A DNA stretch of 64,000 nucleotides from Apostichopus japonicus (Eukaryota > Echinodermata > Holothuroidea > Aspidochirotida > Stichopodidae): assembly GCF_037975245.1 (NCBI RefSeq), contig NC_092577.1, positions 15,948,013 through 16,012,012 on the forward strand. Reading direction: 5' to 3'. The notes beneath the pieces were generated by a model. That model was not told where the DNA came from. It made no database searches and saw nothing but the letters and a program-made list of their open reading frames with translations. A program made the position numbers and the translations under genes. Position 1 is the first letter of the stretch, and each line of letters begins with the position of its first letter. This document shows positions 12,396 to 24,100 of this stretch, piece by piece.

Positions 12396-15300
12396 TCAAA
12401 CATTCAAAAAACCACAAGGACGACCAGTACGGAGCGAAACGAAAAACCCCTCCCCAGCACACCAGCGTCCAAAAAAGGCAGCCCCAGATAAACGGCGAAA
12501 ATCGCCTTCAATCTGAAGGCGAATATCAGACTTCACCGCCTCCAGGACTGCCTGCCAACCGGCAAATTTCCCCCTAAAAACCACATCACATCTATTCCGC
12601 CAAACATGTTTTTTCACAATAGAGCAAACAAAAATAATGCGATGCAAAACAGCAACCGAACAAACTGGAGGGTCTACCCCATATAAAATAAAGCCCTGTC
12701 CTACCGACCATGAACGGTCTCCCGTAACACGGTCGGTCCAGGTCTGGAACCACTCCCATAAGTTAACTACAAAGCAACAATGCCAAAAAACATGAGCGGT
12801 ACTCTCTAAGCTGTCACAGCCGGTCCTCGGGCACAGTCCATCACCCAAACGCCAATGGTATCTTTTTAGGTTCGTCACCAAGGCACCGTGTGCAATTCTC
12901 CATGCAAGATTCATGCCACCATTCAGCCTTGAATGCACCGAACGCCATACTTCGGCAGAATGACGTCCCTGGACAAAAATTGCATTCAAGGCCCTATCCT
13001 GCAACGAACTGTGAACGAGGGCCGGCTGTGACAGGTCAACAGGGGGCAACTCAATCAGAGCGGAGCAAATGACACGCACCAGCCTGTTTGGAGTACTACT
13101 ATGCGGTTCTCTGTTGCTAAACAGCGCCGGGACCCATCGACGCAGGTGCAAACCGCCCCAAAAACGTACAAAATATGAACAAGGCAACCCTGGGTCAGTT
13201 ACCGCTACAAACAACTGCTTAAATAACAAAAAGGTTAATTTACTTCCCAGATGAACCACCCCTAACCCACCCTTCTCCAGTTTTTGGTACATTACCGCCC
13301 TTTTGACAAGCTCTGTACCACCCGACCAAATAAATGAAAATATCGCTCTCTCCAACCGCACCAGGACGCGACGCGGAATTGGATACACCGCGCCCGGGTA
13401 CCACAAGATGGGCGAAACAAAACGATTAATTACGGTGACTTTCCCTAGGATCGAAAGCCAGCGGGTGCCAAAGGTTTCGAGCCTGCTCTCAAGAACCTCA
13501 GCCCTCTCGTTCCAGGTTACATCACAAGGTGCATCACAGCCGAACCATATACCATTAATTTTGATATTTTCATCCGACCACGATGCACCGAATGGTAAGT
13601 CTCTGTATCTCCAGCTACCAAGGCGAAGGCCCTTTGTCTTTTCCGGATTCAACTTCGCCCCGGTAGCTCTCTCAAAGATAGATAAATCCTGCGAGAGGGC
13701 ACGAAAGGAGCCCAGACTCGAAATAACACACGTGACGTCCCTTTCCAAAAGACGAGACAGGGACTCGCTAAACAAAACATAAAGTAATGGAGACAGAGGG
13801 CACCCCTGGCGCACCCCCTCTCCACGTTAAAAACCTCCGAACAAAACCCATTTACGATAACAGAACTGAAACTGTACTGATACAAAACAGAAATCCATTT
13901 ACGAAAAACCGGGTGCAAGTGAAACGTCTCCAATACATTCATTAAAAACCCCCGATCCACCATGTCAAAGGCCTTCTGCTGGTCCAGAGACACCAATGCA
14001 CATGGCAGATCTCGTTCAATAACAAAGTCGGTCAAGTCGCGCATCAACCACAAGTTCTGCTGGATGCAATGACCCTTCACTGCACAAGTCTGGAGATCAC
14101 CCAGAAGATGCGGCATAGCCAGTGCAAGGCGGTTGCACAAAGCCTTAGCCAACAACTTGTAGTCTACATTTAACAAGGTGATTGGACGCTTGTTATGAGG
14201 GTCCAAGGGGTCACCAGACTTGGGCAGCAAAGTAATCATGCCCAGACGTTGACTTTGGTTTAACAGTCCGTTTTGGAAGGCGTCCTCGAAGACGGCTCTG
14301 AGGTCGGGTCCTATTATTGCCCAGAAGGTTCGGTAGAACTCCCTCGGAAGCCCGTCCGAACCCGGGGACTTGCCATTCTTCATCTTCGAAAGCGCCTTCC
14401 AAAGCTCAACAGTGGTTATTCCGCCCCCCAAAATATCATTGACATCGTGGGGAACGGTTTTTGAGATTCCCCTCAATAAATCGGCCTGTGCCGACAAGTC
14501 GACACTGCCACGCGTAAACAAACTCAAATAATAATCCTTGTATACGCGGACAATGCCGTGAGGGTCACTAACCACGGTCCCATCAGTAGCGCGCACAGAC
14601 GGGACGCGTCTGTCACACGCCGATGAGCTTACGGACTGGTAAAACCTCAGTGAAGGGCGTTCCTCGGCTTCCACCGCTTCGACACGGGCCCTGACGCGGG
14701 CACCGTGGTACTTTTCATCGAAAAATGTTCTCTTCGACGCCGTGCGCGGGTCACGCAATACTGAATTGCGAAGCGTTTGATGCGCAACTTGACATCATCC
14801 CACCATTGGGATGTAGAAGAAAAGGCCGGCTTCAATGTTTGCCATCCTTTGTACCTGGTCTCGAAACCTTGGCGGAACTCTGCCTCGCCAAGAATCCGAC
14901 AGTTAAGCTTCCATAGGCCCCGCCCGATCGGGAAAATGGAAGGCAAAACAAAACGTGCTACTACAGTGTCATGGTCAGAGAGCGGACAGCTGAGCGTCTC
15001 GCAACCCGAAAATTTAAAACTTACGGGCGCATACACTCGATCTATCCTGGAGGCATCTTCTCCGTTAGGCCTCATCCACGTATACACCGTACTACACGGG
15101 TGCATATGCCTCCAGACATCGGCTAAATGGTGTGCCGAAGTGAATCTGTCCAATTCTGTGATCCCAGCGTCAGGACTAGCAGACACAGAAGCCCCGAGTC
15201 TATCAAGACCCGAGTCTGGGACACAGTTAAAGTCTCCGACCATGACACATGGTGCACTACCAGGAACAAAGGAAGTTAGCGTGTTAAAAAATTCTCGTCT

Positions 15301-15657
15301 AGCAGAAGGCCGATTGGGAGCATACACATTGCAAAGGGAGATGTTACCCTGTGGATACTTGAATAGAATGCAAACCAATCGGCCCTCGTGATCCGTCTCC
15401 ACCCTAGTGGCAAAACCCGCCTGACGAGGTGACAGAAGGATGACAGTGCCACAGGATGAAGACGAACCAAACGAAGCATGCAGCCCACCACCCCACTCAT
15501 AAGCCCATAGAGGGACATCTTCTTCCAAAATATGTGTTTCCTGCAGGCAAACGCAGTCGACTTCCATTGAAATACAATATTGGAAAATGCGACTGCGCTT
15601 GCGATGATCCCTCATGCCATTGACGTTGAAAGTGGCAACTGAAAAAGTATGGGCCAT
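12396..15657 (-). pseudogene. ORF2: LINE ORF2: endonuclease-reverse transcriptase
   Basis: ORF2 would nick target DNA and reverse-transcribe the LINE RNA. The start is the ATG at 15655-15657 (MAHTFSVATFNVNGMRD); a slightly longer frame opens at 15678. The endonuclease domain shows NVNGMRD, CLQETH, NVYAPN, GDFNCVPD, SRIDR and SDHDTV, so its catalytic residues are present. RT follows from about 14400 with GSDGLPREFY, SLDQQKAFD and RQGCPLSPLL. Frameshifts occur near 14725 and 13815. The palm runs directly from LLERD to VTCVIS. Compared with the second copy it lacks 22 residues, including the whole YADD box, an in-frame 66-bp loss that leaves the frame open. After the RT comes a C-terminal region with a CCHC-like motif (CPRTGCDS...HVFWHC). 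Confidence 0.9.
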
Positions 15658-15749
15658 GAGAGGGCGGCAATGACGCAAAAGTACGCCGACGACGATTCTG
15701 TAAGCTTCAAGCGAGCTCTAGACGACATATCGTCGTCTGAGTCGTCGCT

Positions 15750-16798
15750 TCAGGCCGACCTTTTTAGAGAGGGTTCCCCCATCTCGTCGTACCAGCTCGT
15801 CCCGGTGGCACGTTTCGGCTCTACGATCACCGAGTCTCCGGAGTCGCTGTCAGACAGAGCCTCCGGAGACCCGATGACTACCGAGTCCCCGGAGTCGCCG
15901 TCGGACAGAGTCTCCGGATCTGGCGCTACCGGCGGCGGACTGGGGACGGAACTGGACGAGTTGATGGGGGAAGCTGGTGGAGACTTTCTCGGTGCGGGCA
16001 CGGGGTTAGGGTCTGCAACTACGGGGGAGGGTGAACCAGGTGCGGAAGGTGAATCCTCACCCGGTTCCCCTCCTTGCGTGGAGCTTCCTCCGAGGCAGTA
16101 GGTGCGTCAGAACTCTGCGACTTTGCCTGACCCCTGCTCTTTGTCATAAATACATAAGAGGAGGGACAAGCGCGAAAAAACATGTCCCTCCTTCCCACAG
16201 AGTGAGAGCACAACTTCGCTTGGGCAAGCAGAGGTATCATGCCCAAGACGAAGGCAGCGCCCACACTTTTTGTTTGGCAGCCCTTGGCTTCGTGCCCGGT
16301 CTCCCCACACCTGAAGCAGGTGCGGGGCTGACCGGGATAACGCACGTGAGCTTTATGCCCTGCAATAAACAGGAAGGAGGGAATGTCCTGCTTTAGGTCG
16401 ATCCGAACCTGTCGGTGCCCGTTCAAAACCCCAGGGGCCTGTGCGTAGGAGCACATTTTGGTAGCCTTGACAGCCCCAAACCGACCTAAAACAGTGGCGA
16501 CAAGTTCCTGACGCACCTCTAGTCCTACGTGGATGACAGTTACCCATACGGAACGTTCGTATGGCGTAACTGTCAAACCATCGACATTACTCAGCAACGT
16601 GACACCCTTCTGCCGGGTCACGTCACTGGTGAACCGTAAGTCATACGTGTTATGACCCTGGAGAGCCTGCAAAGCGTCAACCTCTCCAGGAACCGCAACA
16701 CCCTTACTCTTCAAAATACTGAACACTTGCACCGGTGGAACCGCTTATTCACCGGTAAAAGTTAACTTAACAATACGGCTATCACGGCGCGACGCCAT
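15750..16798 (-). pseudogene. ORF1: LINE ORF1 with three CCHC zinc knuckles
   Basis: ORF1 of L1/Tx1 elements binds the element RNA. The start ATG is at 16796-16798 (MASRRDSRIVKLTFTGE), followed at once by an in-frame TAA at about 16745-16747. The body then reads on in the same frame. A region of about 90 residues before the knuckles may be RRM-like. Knuckle one is CFRCGETGHEAKGC. Knuckles two and three (CGRCLRLGHDTSAC and CGKEGHVFSR) are read in another frame (16107-16310), so two nearly compensating indels flank them. A Ser/Pro/Asp-rich tail with SDGDSGDSV repeats (15750-16001) lies in a further frame. Confidence 0.75.
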
Positions 16799-17054
16799 GA
16801 TACCGCAAGGTGGCTAGGCCACGGAGGAGCCAGAAACGAACCAAAACAAAAGTAATAGTAAAGTAAGAACAATATATCGAAAAACAAACCAACGCCTGTA
16901 GCACGCACGCACGTACTAACAGAAAATACCACTCCCGCCTGGCGGGAAGCACAGTACAGTACAGTGCAATACAGTATAAGTTAATATAGTACAGTGTAGT
17001 ATATGGAGAGCGAGAGCAAAAACACGTCTGCACTCCACGAAGCCAACTGTCAAC
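16799..17054 (-). promoter_or_regulatory. LINE 5' UTR, presumed internal promoter
   Basis: About 255 bp lie between the target-site duplication and the ORF1 ATG. They include a CCCGCCTGGCGGG hairpin and a run of ACAGTACAGT repeats at about 16950-17000. The promoter role is inferred from position only. Confidence 0.4.
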
Positions 17055-17063
17055 TGATATGGC
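17055..17063. repeat. LINE target-site duplication, 5' side
   Basis: TGATATGGC adjoins the inferred 5' end of the minus-strand LINE and matches the repeat at its 3' end. Confidence 0.6.
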
Positions 17064-17340
17064 TTATGGTGTTACTTTCATGAAATCTAAATTGGCTACT
17101 TTAAGAATCTTCGAATAGAATGGTTGATAATTTATGTAACAACCTTTAAAGATCAGTAGGGCATTACTTGTAAAGCGTTGTAAGCTGTACCTAGATGTGT
17201 AGGCCTCGTGAGGTGTTGAAGATGGTGTTAGTTTTGCGGTTAAAGGAATTAGCAAAAGCAAATTCTCTATCGTGCAGGCTTCGAGAAAGAGAGGGCCAAA
17301 TGCAGAGTAGAATGTAAGGAAGACAATCTGCTACAGGTCT

Positions 17341-17597
17341 TTAGGTATGCTGTATATTGGCCCCAAAAATACCAGATTGTCAAATATGGTCACCTTTGGT
17401 CCAAATTCTTAAACTGTTTTTATTAACAACTTGGAGGAACATTAATTATATCACTGGGACATTCAGGCATCTTGTGTGTTCATTTAGAATGTCTGAGAAC
17501 AATTTGGAGGGTAAAGACCTTCAGAAAAGTATTTTTTGGAAAACTTGAAACTATTGTAGCATGCTATAAGTGTGGGCCTTTACAGACTACCTTTAAG
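17341..17597 (+). mobile_element. MITE family A, copy 1
   Basis: About 257 bp with inverted ends. The left end reads GGTATGCTGTATATTGGCCCC and its counterpart is the complement of GGGCCTTTACAGACTACCTTTAA. Internal landmarks shared with six other copies are ATATGGTCACCTTTGGTC, TGGAGGAA, TGGGACATTCAG, GTGTTCATTTAGAATGTCTGA and AAAGACCT. Confidence 0.8.
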
Positions 17598-17879
17598 ATT
17601 TAAGAAAGTGAACATGTTTGCTTTGTTTGGATCTTAGGAATTGACAGGAAGTTGGGTAGGTCTTTTTATTGATACCTTGTATCAAACTTTCTCAATATAA
17701 CTTTTGAAGTGTCAATTTTGAAGCAAAGAAATGCCATAATGGTTATGAAACAAAAGTTCTTTTTTCACCTTTCAAATTGCAATCAATCCCAAATTGGCAG
17801 TCATATTGTGGCATTAAATTGGTGACCCTGGAGTACGACCCAGTTAGCATACAAGACTAATTAAACCTGGGAAACACTT

Positions 17880-18200
17880 GGGATAAATGTTGAATGAAAT
17901 GTTGAGTGACATTCCAGGTCACTGTGATGACCTGAAATGACCATAACACCAGACAGCACAGCTTAATGACCTGTGATATGCTGAGAATTACAACCTGGTT
18001 TGATCTGAAAGTGACCTCAAGGAACAGAAGAGTTTTGATTGTTTTCCACAATTTTATTTCTGTCGGTCCCCAAAGACCTTTGACCCCCAATTAAGCAAAG
18101 GGGCTTGTGATACTAAATGTAGCACATCTGCATGTATACCAAAAATGGAATCAGTCGGAACTTTGTTTCTTGAGATATTGTATTTCTAAGGTTTCTACAA
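17880..18200. repeat. TGACCT-rich dispersed repeat
   Basis: Multiple GGTCA/TGACC half-sites, plus TTTCTTGAGATATTGTATTTCTAAGGTTT, which resembles the repeat at 7590-7985. No coding capacity. Confidence 0.4.
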
Positions 18201-19057
18201 ACTGACCCTTTTAGTATCGAAATAATACTATCAACTTCACTTGAAACCGTTTGTACGAGATAGAATAAGCATTGGACATAATTTTCATAAAAATCCTTTC
18301 TGAGAGTGACACATGTGATTGAAAAGATATCAAACAAATTATACTTTAGCATTAACTTTGAATCTGTTTCCAAATGGAATTGTTCATTATTTTTTATCAC
18401 GAATTAATGCAAACTTGCTGAAAAACATATTTAAGTTAACAGGCAAAGCATTACTTAAGGTCAATTTCTTTTAGGATACAAAGTGACAGACTGCCTCTGT
18501 TAGCCTCTCTTCCCACATCTGCTTGAGTTGTGGGTGCTATACCTACACAAGAACAATGAACTGAGTTTCATTTTCATTTGTTCCTGTCAATTGTTTCCTT
18601 ACGTGACTGAGTTATCTATTGGGTGACAGACATTGACATAGGTGCATTAGCAACCACCCTTAAAGTTTTTAATATTCCAGGATTAATCAGTATTTAATCA
18701 TCATCGTATCAAGTCTTCTCCTGATTTCTGCAGGTTATCTTGTGGCTGGATCAGTGATAGTTCATAAACAGAAGTGTTGCTGCTTTCAAATTATGATGAT
18801 CTGCAATACAAAAATATTTTTAATAAGAAGTAAGAAATGTTTTAGTTTCCAGAAAAGAACATGAAAGGTTAGCAGTTTGTATAAAAAGAACATGTTGCGG
18901 AAATAACCACACAAATCATTATCACACAAAGTAGGTGTACCGATCTGAAAATCAGAGAATTTGCAAGAGCAGGGGAACAATTATATGATAAAATACACAT
19001 GCTGCAAAAGTAGCTACATGATGTGGGTTCATGTGACATTGAGTATCATGTGAGATT
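18201..19057. other. no gene recognised
   Basis: AT-rich. A TTTCTGCAG at about 18727-18735 could be an acceptor for an upstream USP exon (frame YLVAGSVIVHKQ...), but no donor supports it. Confidence 0.3.
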
Positions 19058-21079
19058 TTACTGACAAGCACTCGTGTGCTTTAATGTTACCCATACTGCC
19101 TTGTGGTCACTGAAGAAGCTTTCATGGATTCCAGTTGATAATATATCTGTTTGTGGTATGTTAACATATATGTAATCAAGAGATGAATTGTAGTCTGTGG
19201 TTATACCATTAACAATTTGTCGAAAACTGTTTGTTTTCATCAGCGATAATAGCTTGTTTTTATCTTCACTGTCAACCAACAGATCTACATTAAAATCACC
19301 AATCAAAATTGTTCGGATAGGCTTCATAAAGGTAAAGAAGAAAATTAAAGTTTTTAGAAATTGATGCATGGAAACAGTTGGTGACCGATAAATGGTAATG
19401 ACTTGTAGAGTACCACTTACTGTGTTTGCTGTTACTGCTGTTATTTCAACCTTGTTATAGTTCAGTGATTGTTGTTTGGTTGCTATAATGTCATCATTTG
19501 TGTAGATTGCTGTCCCATGCAATGAGTGTGATGCACAAGTACAAGGTGGGAAGTTCAGGAATACGTTGTATCCATCTATATGCAGTTGTTCTGTATTTGT
19601 TGTGCTGGATGAGTGACATTCTGTGAAGATAAGAATATCAGCTGAGAGCAGTATGCCATCACTTTTGTTGTCTATCATGTGTTTTCCTAAGGACCTTACA
19701 TTCTGATGTATGATAGTTGTACTGTTCTCAGCAGACTTGATTGATGGTACACAAATGTTCATAGCCCTCTCAGTCCGCAAGAGTTGCATTTCTTCCACAA
19801 CATTTTGATGGACATTAATTTTGACTGCATTGAGATTTCGAATATATAGTCCTGTCAATGATGTCACTCGACTCAAAGCAACATAATGTATGTGGCACTG
19901 ACATCTTGAACCAGACATATCAATAACTACCTCATCCAAAGTGTCACCTTGGCATCTGTGTACAGTTTTAGCTGCAGCTGGTCTCAATGGGAACTGTTTA
20001 CGTAGAATTTCTGCATTCTTTCAACGGCCAGCTGTAAATTGTCCAGCGATTGGTGTAATTGGGGTCCAAGTTGAAAGTATGTTAGGATTAAAAAGGTTTC
20101 TTTTAGATTGGCGATTAGCCTTTCCGATACTGGAGTCATCAAACTGTATCCAAACTGTGTGAACTTGATTAGCCTGTGTTCTTTGAATGTACTTCACAAT
20201 ACCTGAAGCACCATTCATTAATCCATCATAAACAGCTACATTAAGACACAAGTCAATCCTTTGTCCAACTCCAAGATGTAATATATGGTGTAAGCCCATG
20301 GTTTTCTGGGGATTCTTTGGTATTTGCTGAAGAATTGTCTCTTTGACTTTTTTGCTGACATCACCAGTGACAACATCAAAAGATGGAATCTCAAACTTCA
20401 TTGTATCTAGTAAGTCAAGCATTTTGTTGTTATGTGCATTCACTTGATGATTTGTTTGGAAAAGATGAGTAGCATTTTTGGCCACATTATGAGAAGGAAC
20501 TTTTCTGGATTCTAGAACAACTAAGTCATCAACAGTTTGATTTCCTTCTCTGAGTCGATTGAGCAGTTGTGCAAATGCCTGGTCTTCCTTTTGTCTCATG
20601 ATTTCAGTCAGTTCATATGCAGTGAAATTTCTTTTCCACAGGTTAGATGCTAATGGACCATAGTCAGTTATTAGGTCAGTAAATATCCAACCATCAAACA
20701 CAGGTTTTAGCTGGAAAAGATCACCGACAGCAATTAGACTGACACCACCAAAAACTGCCTTTGAACCCATTATTTGTTGCAGTCTTTGATCAATGTACTT
20801 GAACATGCCATTTCCAACCATAGATATTTCATCGATGAAAATAATTTTCAACCTATGATATTTCACTTGCAAGGAATTCAACTTATCAGCTATTAATGCT
20901 TTGTAATGAAACCCTTGGCTAGCTGGGATTTGAAGTGCACTGTGAATTGTCATGCCTTTTATTCCGTAGGCAGCTTTACCTGTTGGTGCCATGAGAAGTA
21001 TATGGATATCGTCAGGGTCAGACGATTGCGAAGAAGCATGAAACTCGAGTAATAGCGCAAACTTTGTACGAGTGTACAT
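19058..21079 (-). pseudogene. Helentron-type Pif1 helicase fused to AP-like endonuclease
   Basis: One reading frame of 673 codons is interrupted only by TGA at 20021-20023. The helicase part has APTGKAAYGIKG with TIHS, Walker B IIFIDEISM, GDLFQLKPV, LTEIMRQ and the C-terminal VHRCQGDTLD...HYVALSRVTSLTGL, all Pif1 signatures. The C-terminal 200 residues are an endonuclease/exonuclease/phosphatase domain (HQNVRSL, ADILIFTECH, IGDFNVDL, SSLDYIYV, SDHKAVWV). Helicase followed by AP-like endonuclease is the arrangement of Helentron (Helitron2) elements. The frame starts just after where Walker A should be. The Rep domain and Walker A are absent, so the copy is 5'-truncated or separated by unseen introns. 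It lies antisense and immediately upstream of the USP exons. Confidence 0.85.
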
Positions 21080-21176
21080 TATTTATATCTATATATATAT
21101 ATGTATGACCAGTATGACCTGTGCTGTGAAAGGTTGTTGAATGTCATCCTTGATAATTTTAATTATTCTATTTCAG

Positions 21177-24100
21177 AAACCTCATGCCAGTATCATCAGT
21201 ACAAACACACCAAATGAGGTAAGCAGCCCAAGTTTGAATATGATAAAAATTATGCAATAGGAGAAATTTGACTTAAAGGTAGTCTGTGTAGGCAACAAAT
21301 TATAGCATGCTTTTCTGAAGATTTCAAAAAGTATTTTCTTGGACATCCTTGTGTCCAGACAGGTTTCTGACATTCTAAATGAACACACAAGATAACTGAA
21401 TATTTCAGTGAGGTCAATTTCCTCCAGGGTGGTAATGACAACAGTTTAAAAATGTTGACCAAATGTGACCGTATTGGAACTTTTGGCATATTTGGGGCCA
21501 AACAAACCTCTGCCCCCCTGCACAATTTCCCACCCCAACCTATGTTCTATATTTCTCTTTCACAATATATGTTACCTTCTTACAGGGAGAAACATGATCA
21601 AGGTCAATACAGCCCCACAGTTATTGCATATATATCCAACTCTTGCAAAGAATACTGGTTTTTCTATTTCAAATTGAGTTTTCTATTTCATTATTTTATG
21701 GATATTGATCCATGTTATTGTGATTTCCTTGATCGTGGAAAATCACTGGCCATGCTTGACAAGTCACATTAAATATTGTTCAATGTTTTTATTTCAGGAA
21801 CAAAGCAATCTTGTTACTGTAAAGGTAAGTAACCTAAGACAACCCATGCGGCTTTAGAAATAAATTCATTAAGGCAGGGATTGCAAGCTACGAACTTGCA
21901 AGACTTCATGTGACTTGATCCGCCGCTCCCCATCTGGATATTCTGACAAATGGAAGGCGTTTACAGTGCCAGGACCATATCCTTGACAAAATCCTATGCC
22001 TCGATAAATAAAGGGAAAATTCCAACCTGTTTTGGACACAATTGCAAGGGGCATTTTGTGGTGTTCCAACCCCATCCCAAAGGTTGGAACCCATGGCAGT
22101 ATATCATAATTTTCACTTCAACAATGAAGGTTTTAAGTTTTATCCCCCAAATATACTAGATTTCCAGCATGGGCACTCTCTTTGTCAGGTTCATGATACC
22201 TCTACTCCTTTCTCCCAGTAGCATATTCCAACAAATGGTTATTAAGATATGATGTGTTTATCATTTTACTTGATGAGAGTAACTTTTCAGCTACAGAAGC
22301 TAGTGACAGACTTCCAAGAAAGTGCTTTGAAGCATCAAGCAGTCATTAAGGCAAAAAATAGATACAAATGAAGGCTGCAACCCAAATCTTTTCCACATAT
22401 ATTGATGAGCCACCCCATGTCAAATGTAGATTTCCTACAAATCTAAATTTTCCTTCTTTTTTTAGCTTCTTCCAAACCTGGGTAATACATGTTACATGGC
22501 TGCTGCATTTCAGCCCTTTGAATGAAGCGGCATCATTCAACACTACAATGGACATAGCTCTGAATTAATGGAAGTAATCAAAGCTCTCTTCCACGCAACT
22601 TCAACCTCAACTTCATGGGACCCCTGTCTTGCAAGGTTGAAGCAGATTCTTCCAGAGTTTGATTCAACTGCCCAGGAGGATGCATTAGAATTCCTTGGTG
22701 CAGTTTACACATCATCATGCACTTCCTGTAACCAAAGCCAGTGCAAACTTTTAGATGAGTAAGAGATATGGATCGTTCTGTAAATAAGTCAAAGCCACAC
22801 AATTAAAACACAAATAATTGAACTTTTCAATGTTTTATTTAAAGTTCTGGTATGTTGGCCCCAAATATGCACATTTTAAAATATGGTCACCTTTAGTTAA
22901 ATTTATATGTACTGTTTTTATTACAATCTTTGAGGAAATTTACCTCACTGTGACATTCAGTCATCTTTGAGTGTTCGTTAAGAACTATTTCGACTAAAGG
23001 CCCCATGAAAGTAACTTGTTGTAAACTTTTAGCAATTATAGCATACTATAATTTGGGGCCTATACAGAATACCTTTAACATTGAAACTGATTTGGAATTT
23101 GCTTAGTTTAAAGGGAATTAGTCAGATTTGAAAGTGGTATTATGGCACCAGTTAGATCTGACTGATAAACTTGCATCAATACAATGAGGATGAACTTTTC
23201 GTAAGACTAGGTTTAGATGATAGTCTGTATCTGATTTAAAAGTTTGTTGCTCTTAATAGTAGTTGTGATAATTTGAAGTAAGAGCTAAATGAAAGTTGTT
23301 CATTTATAGCTGAAAATCCAGAGGGTAAAGAAGCAAATGGAAATTGCAATAGAAATGCTACATTGTTGTAATGAGTAACTTATTTTTTTCCTTTCCAGGT
23401 ACTTCTTACATACAACAAATGAGATGAAGTGTACTTCCTGCAATGAGACTTGGCACAGTGGGGCAAGCTCCTATCCAGTCATTCCAATTTATCCTAGCAA
23501 CAAGAGCTATATGTCTCGTTTGAGTGTGCAGGGGCACCTTCAGATGTTTCTAGATTGCCAAGATCTTGAAGGTCTTTGTGATTCCTGGTGAGTTCCTGCA
23601 AAAACTCCCTGTTCTTGTCAAATTGTTTTTATTCCATTTTGTTTTGTGTAATGTAAAATTGTTCAATTTGTAACACAATGCATGTTTGTGAAGTAACAAT
23701 ACGTGTGTTTTTGTGTGTAATGCTAATAGCCTGTCATTAAGATTACTCAATAAACTGACAAATGAACAGGAGTCAAATTCTGAAACTATTAGTGATATAA
23801 GCTATAATGGCCAAAAATCATACGTTGGTAATTTTCAGATTTAGAATCCAGCTTGAGTTGTAATGATCCCTTTGGGCAGTTCTAACTACTGTATACAGGC
23901 ATCTTTTCATATTGATTGTAGATGCTAGGTGTTATGTCTTTCCAAATTTATTGTAAATTCCTGCTATGCATGAATATAAGTCATATATTGCCGTTGACCC
24001 AGCTTTTATATAAGGTCTATCAAAGTCTGACAAGATCGTTACAAACTGTATTCATTTTGAAAACTAAATCTAATAAAACAAATATCAGAACCAGTGAGAA

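Larger units (their letters stand above)
12246..17054 (-). mobile_element. Tx1/L1-type LINE, apparently full length
   Basis: About 4.8 kb with a 5' UTR, ORF1 (CCHC knuckles) and ORF2 (AP-like endonuclease plus RT). The 3' end is a CCCGCATGGCGGG hairpin followed by TCACGTAAAAAGC. TGATATGGC flanks both sides: 12227-12235 and 12237-12245 on one side, 17055-17063 on the other. This marks a target-site duplication of about 9 bp and so a complete insertion. A second copy at 35581-38078 shares RT, 3' UTR and tail. Both open frames are damaged, so it is not autonomous. Confidence 0.88.

Noticed and set aside
12255-12516. Two open frames on the plus strand
   Set aside because: They lie antisense to the LINE 3' UTR and the ORF2 end and have only low-complexity composition.
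15649-16101. 150-codon plus-strand frame with ESPESLSDR repeats
   Set aside because: It is the antisense of the Ser/Asp-rich ORF1 tail of the LINE, where GC-rich repeats keep several frames open.
18736-18860. Upstream USP exon after TTTCTGCAG
   Set aside because: The only open frame has no donor in a sensible place, and the residues look like non-coding sequence.
20021-22525. Recoding of TGA as an amino acid (selenocysteine or altered code)
   Set aside because: Ordinary stops are used throughout and no SECIS-like element was seen. CGA decay is simpler.
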